Shown: in pieces, positions 52,750-60,625 of the stretch
Layout: every line of letters begins with the position of its first letter
Numbering within the stretch: the stretch's first letter is position 1
Assembly: GCF_900116645.1 (NCBI RefSeq)
Contig: NZ_FPBO01000021.1
Span: 62,001 to 126,000 of the forward strand
Reading direction: 5' to 3'
From: Pseudoduganella namucuonensis
GTDB taxonomy: Bacteria; Pseudomonadota; Gammaproteobacteria; Burkholderiales; Burkholderiaceae_D
Length of the DNA: 64,000 bases
The notes under the pieces: model-generated
Seen by the model: the letters and a program-made list of their open reading frames with translations, nothing else
Databases searched by the model: none
What the model was told of the DNA's origin: nothing
Made by a program: the position numbers and the translations under genes

Positions 52750-52798
52750 GCCCAGGGCGTTTATTTCCGCGAAGGAATAAACGCCCTGGGCTCTTTTT
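52750..52798. terminator. Bidirectional terminator 2, near-copy of the first
   Basis: GCCCAGGGCGTTTATTTCC (52750-52768) pairs with GGAATAAACGCCCTGGGC (52774-52791) with one bulged T and a 5-base loop, then a T tract to 52798. It ends 14 bp before the flgL stop. Confidence 0.85.
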
Positions 52799-52811
52799 GC
52801 CGCGGGGAAGC

Positions 52812-54071
52812 TTAGCCGATGTAGTTGAACAGGGAGAGGCTGGTCAGCGTCTTGTACGACTTCTGCGCCGCCTCCAGGCTGATCTGCTGCTGGGTGAACT
52901 GGGAGATGGCCTGGATGGTGTCGACGTCCTGCAGGTCGGCCAGGGTGCTGGCGTACTGGATGTTCAAGTCCTCGCCGGCGCTGTCCAGATAGTCCAGCTC
53001 CTTCATGCGCGCGCCCACCGAGGCCCGCACCGCCAGCACGTTGTCGGAGGCGTTGTCGACGTTGGCGTTGACCTGGTTCAGCAGATTGGTCAGCCGCGCC
53101 TGCCCCGCCGCGCCCGCGCCGTCCGAACGCAGCGCCGTGATGGTCTCGCGCACCGTCTCGAAGATCGATTTCTTGGTGCTGGGCTCGACGGTGAACCTGT
53201 CCAGGTCGGCCGGGTCGCCCTTGACGTCGAACTGCAGGCCGTCGAACTCGATGGTCTGGCCGCTGGCGTAGGGGATCGGGTCGGGCGGATTGGGGTTGGC
53301 GGGCACCGGCTGGTTCAGCGTCAGGTCGGTCACGGTGTAGGTGACGGCCTTGGGCACGCCCGGCGTTTCCGGCACCACCGCGAAGTTGATCTCGTACTGG
53401 TGGCCGGTCAGCGCCGCGAAGTCGGTCACCGAGCCGGGCGAGATGATGCCGCTGCCGCCGCGCGCGTAATTCGCGGGGTCGGCGCCGGTCTGGAAAGTGC
53501 CGTTGCCGGTGAGGTTGTTCTCGAAGATGGACGCGCCGGAGTCGCTGATGGCGACCTTGCGCGAGGAACCCACCTGCAATTCGCGCTCGCCCTGGTCGCC
53601 CTGGTAGTTGGCGCCGGTGGCCGTCAGCGCGAACGGCAGCGAGGACTTGTAGCCGGAGAACATGTAGCCGCCGGCGCCGTCGGCCGTGTTGGCCACGCCC
53701 AGCAAGTCCTGCAGCCGGCCCTCCAGCTCCACCGCCAGCGATTCGCGGTCGTCGTTGGTCAGCGAGCCGTTGCCGGCGCTCACCGCCAGCGTCTTGATGT
53801 CCTGCAGCAGCTGGGTGGTGGAGTTCAGCGCGACCTCCTCCTGCGACAGCGAACCGCGCGCGTTCAGGCGGTTGGTGACCAGCTGGGTGTTGATCTCCTT
53901 CGACTGCGTGAGTTCCAGCGCGCGCGCCGTGGCGATGGGGTCGTCCGACGGCGCCAGGTTGCGGCGGCCGGTGGCCAGCTGCTGCTGGGTGCGGGCCAGC
54001 GAGGCCTGCAGCGTGCTGAGCTGGCTGATGCCCGTGTCGAACATCATCTTGGAACTGATACGCATGACCAT
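52812..54071 (-). CDS. flgL: Hook-filament junction protein
   Basis: A 419-residue HAP3. MRISSKMMFDTGISQLSTLQ and LARTQQQLATGRRNLAPSDDP at the start, and ISQFTQQQISLEAAQKSYKTL at the end, are the family termini. The centre is variable. The start at 54071 has AAGGAAGG upstream. Last gene of the flg block; its stop faces the two terminators. Confidence 0.95.
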   Translation of the reverse strand: MVMRISSKMMFDTGISQLSTLQASLARTQQQLATGRRNLAPSDDPIATARALELTQSKEINTQLVTNRLNARGSLSQEEVALNSTTQLLQDIKTLAVSAGNGSLTNDDRESLAVELEGRLQDLLGVANTADGAGGYMFSGYKSSLPFALTATGANYQGDQGERELQVGSSRKVAISDSGASIFENNLTGNGTFQTGADPANYARGGSGIISPGSVTDFAALTGHQYEINFAVVPETPGVPKAVTYTVTDLTLNQPVPANPNPPDPIPYASGQTIEFDGLQFDVKGDPADLDRFTVEPSTKKSIFETVRETITALRSDGAGAAGQARLTNLLNQVNANVDNASDNVLAVRASVGARMKELDYLDSAGEDLNIQYASTLADLQDVDTIQAISQFTQQQISLEAAQKSYKTLTSLSLFNYIG

Positions 54072-54104
54072 GATACTGACCTTCCTTATTCCTTAGCCGG
54101 GCGC

Positions 54105-56072
54105 TTAACGGCCCAGCGACACCAGCACATCGAACAGCTGGCTGGCGATCTGCATCATTTTGCCGGCCGCCTGGTAGGCTTGCTGGTAGCGCAGCAGGTT
54201 GGCGGCTTCCTCGTCGAGGTTGACGCCGACCACGCTCTCGTGGGCGTTCTTGGCCTGGGTGGCGGCGGCGTCCGCGGCCAGGCCGCCGATCTGCGCCTCG
54301 CGCGCCTTGTTGCCGACGAAGTTGACCATCGACGCGTACGAGCTCTGGAACGTGGTCTGCCCGCCGTTCAGGATGTTCTTCGACTGCAGGTCGGCCAGCA
54401 GCGCGCCGTTGCGGTTGTCCTTGGTGCCGCCGGCGTTGGGACCGGTGATGCTGAAGGTGTCGTTGTCGCCCGGCGTGCCGGTGATGGCGACGTTGATGCC
54501 GCCGAAGTTGAACTTGTCGCCCTCCGCGTACGGAATGGTGGCGGTGCCGGCCGGATACGTGGTCGACGTGCCGTCGACGCCGGTGACCACCACGTCCTGC
54601 GCGGCCGGGAAGCCGGACAGCGTGCCGGTGTCCTTGTCATAGGTCAGCGTGACGGTGCCGTTGAGCGTGTTGGCCGGGTCCAGGTAGGCGTCGTCGACGC
54701 TGCCCACGCTGATCTTGCCGTTGCCGGTGTTGCTCAGCGGCGTGTTGGTGCTGATGGGCGCGGCCAGGGCGATTTTCGACACGTCGCTCAGCGCCACGTT
54801 GAAGCCGGACGCGGCCGCGAAGGTGGGGCGGATCTCGAAGTGGTCGCCCGTCTGCGGCGTGCCGGTGATCGAGTACTCGACGCCGTCGATCATCTGCGGC
54901 TCGGTCTGCGGGAACGGGTTGATGACCGTGCTCTGGCCGTCGGACTGGCGCGTCAGCACGAAATTCGCGCCGTCGTAGTTCAGGTCGTAATTGCTGGTGG
55001 TGAGCGCGGTGGCGTCCTTGACCACGCCGGTGATGGTGGCGGTGCTCAGCGAGGAGTTGCGCGCGTCCATGCCGACATAGGCCTTGACGTCCTCGAAGAA
55101 CTGGCCGCCCATGGCGCCGTTGCGGTCCTGGCCCAGCGCGTGCTGGGCGTTGAAACTGGCCGCCAGCCCGGCCGCCACCTGGCCCAGCTTGTTCTGCGCC
55201 TCGTCCAGCGCGCCGCTGCGGAACGACAGCAGCCCGCCCAGGGCGCCGCCGCCCTGCAGCGCGCTTTCCGGCAGCTCCGACACCTTGTCGCCCGCCTTGT
55301 AGCCGATGGTGATGCGGCTGACGTCGGTCAGCGAGGTGCCGGTGGCCAGCTCGAAGTTGCGGTTGCCGATCACCAGCGGCTGGCCGGAGCCGATCGACAC
55401 CGTCAGCGTGCTGTTGGCGCCGTCCGCCACCGTGACCTTGACCAGCTTGTTCAGCTCGGTGATCAGGTGGTCGCGCTGGTCCATCAAATCGTTGGGCATG
55501 GCCGAGGTGTCGCTCGACAAGCCGGCGATATCGTTGTTCAGCTTGCCGATCTGGGCGGCGAAGGAATTGACCTCGGCCACCGTGGTCTTGATCTGCGCGT
55601 TGACGCCCTCGCCGATCTCGCTCAGGCGGTCGCTCATGGTCTGGAAACGCGCCGACAGGGTGTTGGCGGTGGACAGCATGGCGCTGCGCGAGGCGTCGGT
55701 GGCGGGATTGGAGGCGGCGTCCTGCACGCCCTTGAAGAAGTCCTGCAGCGCCGGCGACAGGCCGGAGGTGGAGTCGGCCAGCAGGTTGTCGACCTGGCTG
55801 ATCTGGGAGTAATAGCCGTTCTGCTCGGCCGCGCGCGCCTCCGCGCCCAGCAATTGCTTGCTGAGGAAGTCGTCGTACTGGCGCTGGATGGTGACCACCT
55901 CGGTGCCGGTGCCGACGAAATAGCCGCCGCTGGCCTCGGGCAGGGAGTTGCCCTGGATAACCACCTGGCGGTGATAGCCTTCCACATTGGCGTTGGCGAT
56001 GTTGTGCCCCGTGGTCGCCAGGCCCACCTGTGCCGCCAATAAACCTGATTTACCTACGCCAAGGATGCTCAT
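54105..56072 (-). CDS. flgK: Hook-filament junction protein
   Basis: A 655-residue HAP1. SILGVGKSGLLAAQVGLATTG, HNIANANVEGYHRQ and the C-terminal ANLLRYQQAYQAAGKMMQIA belong to the conserved ends. It joins hook to filament with FlgL. 33 bp separate it from flgL, and a REP-like element lies upstream. The length is normal to slightly long. Confidence 0.96.
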   Translation of the reverse strand: MSILGVGKSGLLAAQVGLATTGHNIANANVEGYHRQVVIQGNSLPEASGGYFVGTGTEVVTIQRQYDDFLSKQLLGAEARAAEQNGYYSQISQVDNLLADSTSGLSPALQDFFKGVQDAASNPATDASRSAMLSTANTLSARFQTMSDRLSEIGEGVNAQIKTTVAEVNSFAAQIGKLNNDIAGLSSDTSAMPNDLMDQRDHLITELNKLVKVTVADGANSTLTVSIGSGQPLVIGNRNFELATGTSLTDVSRITIGYKAGDKVSELPESALQGGGALGGLLSFRSGALDEAQNKLGQVAAGLAASFNAQHALGQDRNGAMGGQFFEDVKAYVGMDARNSSLSTATITGVVKDATALTTSNYDLNYDGANFVLTRQSDGQSTVINPFPQTEPQMIDGVEYSITGTPQTGDHFEIRPTFAAASGFNVALSDVSKIALAAPISTNTPLSNTGNGKISVGSVDDAYLDPANTLNGTVTLTYDKDTGTLSGFPAAQDVVVTGVDGTSTTYPAGTATIPYAEGDKFNFGGINVAITGTPGDNDTFSITGPNAGGTKDNRNGALLADLQSKNILNGGQTTFQSSYASMVNFVGNKAREAQIGGLAADAAATQAKNAHESVVGVNLDEEAANLLRYQQAYQAAGKMMQIASQLFDVLVSLGR

Positions 56073-56163
56073 GATGGTGTTTAGCTTTCCGCTTGATCTG
56101 AGTAGTCTACGGCAGAAGCCGATAAAACTTGAGTTTCCCTACTGCAATAGTGTGCGCAAACCT

Positions 56164-56229
56164 GGGGACAGACCCGCGATCCGGGTCCCATGCCCTTGCG
56201 GAGGCTGGTGGCGCGATGGGTCCGTCCCC
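56164..56229. repeat. REP-like inverted repeat between flgK and flgJ
   Basis: GGGGACAGACCC (56164-56175) pairs with GGGTCCGTCCCC (56218-56229), one mismatch, 42-base loop that contains a further GACCC/GGGTC stem. GGGG(T/A)CAGACCC is shared with the element next to the RAYT gene. Confidence 0.65.
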
Positions 56230-56242
56230 GGTGTGAAGCCAA

Positions 56243-57172
56243 CTATCCCAGCGAGCGCTTGATGATGCTGGACAGCTTGGCCGCGTAATTCGGATCGGTG
56301 GCATAGCCCGCGCGCTGCAAGCCCTGCGCGAACTTGGTCGCGTCGCCGGCGTGCGCCATGACTTTTTCATAACGCGGGTTATTGGTGATCAGCTTGCCGT
56401 AATCCTTGAAGCTGTCCGCATAGCTGGCGTAGGCGCGGAAGCGCTCCACGCGGGTCTGCGCCTTGCCGTTCACATATTCGGTGGTGACGGCCTCCACCAC
56501 CTTGCCCTTCCACTCCGGCCCGGCCTTGATGCCGAACAGGTTGTGGCTGTTGCTGCCGTCCCGGCCCTTGATCTCGCGCCGGCCCCAGCCGCTTTCCAGC
56601 GCTGCCTGGCCCAGCATGAACTTGGCCGGGATGCCGGTGGCGCGGCTGGCCTCCTCGGCGTGGTCGGCGAGCTTGTCCTGGAAGGCGCGCACGTGGGGCG
56701 CCTTCGAGCCCTTGCTCGCGGCGTCGGCGGCGTTGGCCGAACCAGCCGCCCCGGCGCCGCCGGACGCTTCGATGGCGCGCTGCAGTTTCGCCGCCGCCAT
56801 CCCGGCCTGTGCCGACAGCCCCGGCATGCCCTGCCCCGGCGCCAGCGCCTGCGCGTTCTGCACCTGGGACAACTGCCGCACCAGCACGTCCGCCAGTCCC
56901 ACGCCCTTCTTGGCCATGTTCTGGCTGGTCTGCTGGTCCAGCATGGTGGTGAACATCTTGGTCTGCTCGTTGTCGAACATGCCCTCTTGCGGCGTGGCGT
57001 CGCGCATGCTCTTCATCATCATGTTCAGGAACATGGCCTCGAACTGCGTGGCCGCGCCCTTCAGCGCCTCGGGCGCGCCTTCCTTGGCCTGCTGGCGCAG
57101 CGCGCCCATGCCTTTGACATCGGTGGCCAGGTTGGCGGACAGGTCGGTGGGTGAAGGGCTCTGGCGTATCAT
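56243..57172 (-). CDS. flgJ: Flagellar rod cap and peptidoglycan hydrolase
   Basis: A 309-residue dual-domain FlgJ. The N-terminal rod-cap domain has AATQFEAMFLNMMMKSMRDA, then a linker. The C-terminal glucosaminidase-like domain has MLGQAALESGWGRREI with the presumed catalytic Glu at about residue 192, SHNLFGIKAGPEWKG and the FRAYASYADSFKDYG end. It punches the wall for the rod. Complete. Confidence 0.96.
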   Translation of the reverse strand: MIRQSPSPTDLSANLATDVKGMGALRQQAKEGAPEALKGAATQFEAMFLNMMMKSMRDATPQEGMFDNEQTKMFTTMLDQQTSQNMAKKGVGLADVLVRQLSQVQNAQALAPGQGMPGLSAQAGMAAAKLQRAIEASGGAGAAGSANAADAASKGSKAPHVRAFQDKLADHAEEASRATGIPAKFMLGQAALESGWGRREIKGRDGSNSHNLFGIKAGPEWKGKVVEAVTTEYVNGKAQTRVERFRAYASYADSFKDYGKLITNNPRYEKVMAHAGDATKFAQGLQRAGYATDPNYAAKLSSIIKRSLG

Positions 57173-57181
57173 GGCGGCGCC

Positions 57182-58315
57182 TTAAATGATTTCCAGCTCG
57201 GCGCGCAGCGCGCCCGCGCTCTTCATCGCCTGCAGGATGGCCAGCAAGTCCTGCGGCGAGGCGCCGATGGCGTTCAAGGCCTTGACCACGTCGGCCAGCG
57301 AGGCGCCGCCGTTGACCATCATCACCTTGCCGCTGTCCTTCTTGATGTCGATCTGGCTGTTTTGCGTGACCACGGTCTGGCCGCCGGACAGCGCGTTCGG
57401 CTGGCTCACCTGCGGATCGGCGCTGACCGACACCGACAGGTTGCCGTGCGAAATCGCGCAGGTTTCCAGCGTGACGGAACGGTTCATCACCACCGAGCCG
57501 GTGCGGGCGTTCATGATCACCTTGGCGGCCTGCTCGGCCGGATTCACCTGCAGGCTTTCCAGCGTGCCGATGAAGCTCACGCGCTGGTCGCTGCTGGATG
57601 GCGCCTGCACGCGGATCACGCGGCCGTCGAGCGCGTAGGCGATGCCGGAGCCGTATTTCTCGTTGATGGCCTCCACCACGCGGCTGGCGGTGGCGAAGTC
57701 GGTTTCCTTCAGTTCCAGGCGGATCATGTTGTTCTCGCCCAGCGCGCTGGCCACCGCGCGCTCGACGGTGGCGCCGCCGGAGATGCGGCCCACGCTCAGG
57801 TGGTTGACCACCACCGAGCTGCCGCCGGCCTGCGCGCCCACGCCGCCCACCAGCACATTGCCCTGCGCCATGCCGTAGACCTGGCCGTCGGCGCCCTTCA
57901 GCGGCGTCATCAGCAAAGTGCCGCCGCGCAGGCTTTTCGCGTTGCCCATCGAAGACACCGTCACGTCCAGCAACTGGCCCGGCTGGGCGAAGGCCGGCAG
58001 CGAGGTGGTCACCATCACGGCTGCCACGTTTTTCAGCTGCAGGCTGGAGGCGGCCGGCAAGGTGATGCCCATCTGCTGCAGCATGGAGGCCACGGTCTGC
58101 ACCGTGAACGGGGTTTGGGTGGTCTGGTCGCCGGTGCCATCCAGGCCGATGACGAGGCCATAGCCCATCAGCTGATTCTGGCGCACGCCGGCGATGCTAG
58201 CCAGGTCCTTGATGCGCTCGGCGTGCGCCGCCGGCGCCACCAGCAGCGGCAAAACGCCCAGCGCCAGCGCACCCAGCAGCCGCCTGCCGGAAAAAGGGGT
58301 CAGGTTCAATTTCAT
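57182..58315 (-). CDS. flgI: Flagellar P-ring protein
   Basis: A 377-residue periplasmic ring protein. After the first residues MKLNLTPFSGRR comes a signal peptide ending VAPAAHA|ER; KDLASIAGVRQNQLMGYGLV, GLDGTGDQTTQTPFT and MVNGGASLADVVKALNAIG are canonical. The initial codons coincide with a REP half-element (58291-58310). The start is 2 bp past the flgH stop, so it is coupled. Confidence 0.96.
   Translation of the reverse strand: MKLNLTPFSGRRLLGALALGVLPLLVAPAAHAERIKDLASIAGVRQNQLMGYGLVIGLDGTGDQTTQTPFTVQTVASMLQQMGITLPAASSLQLKNVAAVMVTTSLPAFAQPGQLLDVTVSSMGNAKSLRGGTLLMTPLKGADGQVYGMAQGNVLVGGVGAQAGGSSVVVNHLSVGRISGGATVERAVASALGENNMIRLELKETDFATASRVVEAINEKYGSGIAYALDGRVIRVQAPSSSDQRVSFIGTLESLQVNPAEQAAKVIMNARTGSVVMNRSVTLETCAISHGNLSVSVSADPQVSQPNALSGGQTVVTQNSQIDIKKDSGKVMMVNGGASLADVVKALNAIGASPQDLLAILQAMKSAGALRAELEII
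58291..58310. repeat. REP half-element fused to the flgI start
   Basis: AAAAAGGGGTCAGGTTCAAT is identical for 20 of 20 bases to 32254-32273 in the 68-bp palindrome. On the minus strand it supplies most of the first eight codons of flgI. Confidence 0.8.
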
Positions 58316-58317
58316 GA

Positions 58318-58968
58318 TCAGAAAGGCAGCAGGCTGAGGAAGAAGCGCGAGACCATGGAATTCATCTCCGCCCGGTCGATCTGGCTGTTGGTGCGGTATT
58401 CCACGCGCGCGTCCGCCACGGCCGTCGACAGCACGCTGTTGCCGGCGCCGATGGTGTCCGGGTTGACCATGCCGGAGAAACGGATGAACTCGGTGCCCTT
58501 GTTCATGGCCACCTGCTTCTCGCCCACCACGATCAGGTTACCGTTGGGCAGCACCTCCATCACGGTGGCGCCCATGGTGCCGGTGAAGGTGTTGCTGGCC
58601 GACTGGTTGTCCGCGTCGCCATAGGTGTTCTCGGCGCTGGTGGCCACGTTTGTGCCCAGCTTGCCTTGCAGCGGGCCGGGGATGCCGAAGTTCACGCTGC
58701 CGGTCTTGTTGCCGGAGCTGGTGCCCGCCTTCACCGCCGAGGTGCGCTCGGTGATGACGATGTTGATCACGTCGCCCACCTGGCGCGCGCGGCGGTCCTC
58801 GAAATGGGGACGGTACAGCTGCGCCTGGAAGATGGCGCCGTTGCTGGGCGCCGGCATTTGCGCCGGCGACAGCGGACGCGCCGTGGTCGGCTGCTGCACG
58901 ATGGTGGTGGGAACGGTGCCGCAGCCAGCCAGCGCCAGCACCGCGGTAACAAGAATCAGGGATTTCAT
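58318..58968 (-). CDS. flgH: Flagellar L-ring lipoprotein
   Basis: A 216-residue outer-membrane ring protein. The lipoprotein signal is MKSLILVTAVLALAGC with lipobox LAGC. ISGNRTSAVKAGT-like text, VMEVLPNGNLIVVGEKQV and EFIRFSGMVNPDTI match the family. It is followed 2 bp later by flgI. Confidence 0.96.
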   Translation of the reverse strand: MKSLILVTAVLALAGCGTVPTTIVQQPTTARPLSPAQMPAPSNGAIFQAQLYRPHFEDRRARQVGDVINIVITERTSAVKAGTSSGNKTGSVNFGIPGPLQGKLGTNVATSAENTYGDADNQSASNTFTGTMGATVMEVLPNGNLIVVGEKQVAMNKGTEFIRFSGMVNPDTIGAGNSVLSTAVADARVEYRTNSQIDRAEMNSMVSRFFLSLLPF

Positions 58969-58980
58969 GGCAAGCTCGCT

Positions 58981-59763
58981 TTAAAGCTGGGCCAGTTTCG
59001 CCAGCATCTGGTCCGACGTGGTGATGGCCTTGCTGTTGATTTCGTAGGCGCGCTGGGTCTGGATCATGTTCACCATCTCCTCCACCACGTTCACGTTCGA
59101 CGTTTCCACGTAACCCTGCAGGATCACGCCGGTGCCGTTGGTGCCGGGCGTGTTGTTCTGCGCCGCGCCGGAGGCGCCGGTTTCCAGGTACAGGTTCTCG
59201 CCCTTGGATTCCAGGCCGGTGGGGTTGATGAAGGTGGACAGCTGGATGCTGCCGATCTGCTGCGCGGCCGCCTGCCCCGGCAAGGTGACGGACACGGTGC
59301 CGTCGCGGCCCACGGTGATGCTTTGCGCGTTGATGGGGATGGTGATGGCCGGCTGCAGCACGAAGCCGCTGGAGGTGACCATCTGGCCGTTGCTGTCGCG
59401 CTGGAAGGAGCCGTCGCGGGTGTAGGCGGTGGTGCCGTCCGGCAGCAGCACGTTGAAGAAGCCGTTGCCGTTGACCATCAGGTCTTTATCGTTGCCGGTG
59501 GCCTGGGGATTGCCCTGCGTGAAGATGCGCTCGATGGCGACCGGGCGCACGCCGGTGCCGACCTGCATGCCCGAGGGCAGCTGCGTCTGCTGGGAAGATT
59601 GGGCGCCGGGCTGCCGCACGTTCTGATACAGCAAGTCCTCGAACACGGCGCGCGACTTCTTGAAGCCGTTGGTGCTGACGTTGGCCAGGTTGTTGGCAAC
59701 CGTGTCCATCTGCGTCTGCTGCGCCTCCATGCCGGTCTTGGCTATCCACAGCGATCGTATCAT
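58981..59763 (-). CDS. flgG: Flagellar distal rod protein
   Basis: A 260-residue rod protein. MIRSLWIAKTGMEAQQTQMD, NNLANVSTNGFKKSRAVFED at the start and GYVETSNVNVVEEMVNMIQT plus QRAYEINSKAI at the end are the axial-protein signature. ATG 59763 follows GAGGGAG; the longer frame to 59799 is rejected. Confidence 0.96.
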   Translation of the reverse strand: MIRSLWIAKTGMEAQQTQMDTVANNLANVSTNGFKKSRAVFEDLLYQNVRQPGAQSSQQTQLPSGMQVGTGVRPVAIERIFTQGNPQATGNDKDLMVNGNGFFNVLLPDGTTAYTRDGSFQRDSNGQMVTSSGFVLQPAITIPINAQSITVGRDGTVSVTLPGQAAAQQIGSIQLSTFINPTGLESKGENLYLETGASGAAQNNTPGTNGTGVILQGYVETSNVNVVEEMVNMIQTQRAYEINSKAITTSDQMLAKLAQL

Positions 59764-59831
59764 TTGCGTTCTCCCTCGTCGGCCGTGGCAGCCAGGCATT
59801 AGTCCACGTAACCATTATGCGGGGGGAGGCC

Positions 59832-60575
59832 TTAAGTCAAAGCGAGGATCTGGGTGGCTTTCGCAGCGTTATTCTCGGCATTCTTCAAAAGGCTCATCTG
59901 GGTTTCGAACTGGCGCCCCAGGGAGATCATGTTGACCATGGCGTCCACCGCGTTGACGTTGCTGCCCTCCACGGCGCCGGACACCAGTTGCACGGCCGGA
60001 TCGGGATCGGCCGGCAGGCCGGACTTCTGGCGGAACAGGCCGTCCGAGCCGCGCTCCAGGCCGCGCGTGTCCGGGTTGACCAGGCGGATGCGGCCCAGCA
60101 CATTGGCCGGCCCCGGCTGCGCCTGCGCGGTGCTGATGACGCTGACCGTGCCGTCGCCGGCGATGGCGATCTCGCTGTCCGGCGGAATGGCGATCGGGCC
60201 ACCCTCGCCCTGCACGGTCTGGCCGCCGCTGGTTTGCAGCAGGCCGTTTTCGCTGACCTTCAGGCTGCCGTTGCGGGTGTAGGCCTCCGAGCCGTCGGCC
60301 GACTGCACCGCGAGCCAGCCGTTGCCGCGCACCGCCACGTCCAGCGCGCGGCCGGTGGTCTGGATCGCGCCCGAGCGGAAATCCGCGCCCACGGTCGAAT
60401 CGACCACGTAGGTGCGGGTGGGCAGGCCGTCGGACTGCACCGGCACCGCGCGGAAGGCGTCGATCTGCGCGCGGAAGCCGGTGGTGGCGACGTTGGCGAG
60501 GTTGTTCGACGTGGTGGCCTGCTGTTCCAGGATGTGCCTGGCGCCAGTCATGGCGGTGTAGACGAGTCGGTCCAT
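59832..60575 (-). CDS. flgF: Flagellar proximal rod protein
   Basis: A 247-residue rod protein. MDRLVYTAMTGARHILEQQA, TTSNNLANVATTGFRAQIDA and the C-terminal VEGSNVNAVDAMVNMISLGR and QFETQMSLLKNAE are the rod-protein ends. It is 50 bp from flgE. Confidence 0.95.
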   Translation of the reverse strand: MDRLVYTAMTGARHILEQQATTSNNLANVATTGFRAQIDAFRAVPVQSDGLPTRTYVVDSTVGADFRSGAIQTTGRALDVAVRGNGWLAVQSADGSEAYTRNGSLKVSENGLLQTSGGQTVQGEGGPIAIPPDSEIAIAGDGTVSVISTAQAQPGPANVLGRIRLVNPDTRGLERGSDGLFRQKSGLPADPDPAVQLVSGAVEGSNVNAVDAMVNMISLGRQFETQMSLLKNAENNAAKATQILALT

Positions 60576-60625
60576 AGCGGTTCCAGTGTCCGTCGCGGCG
60601 CGCCGGGGCGCGCCGCTTTAGCTCA

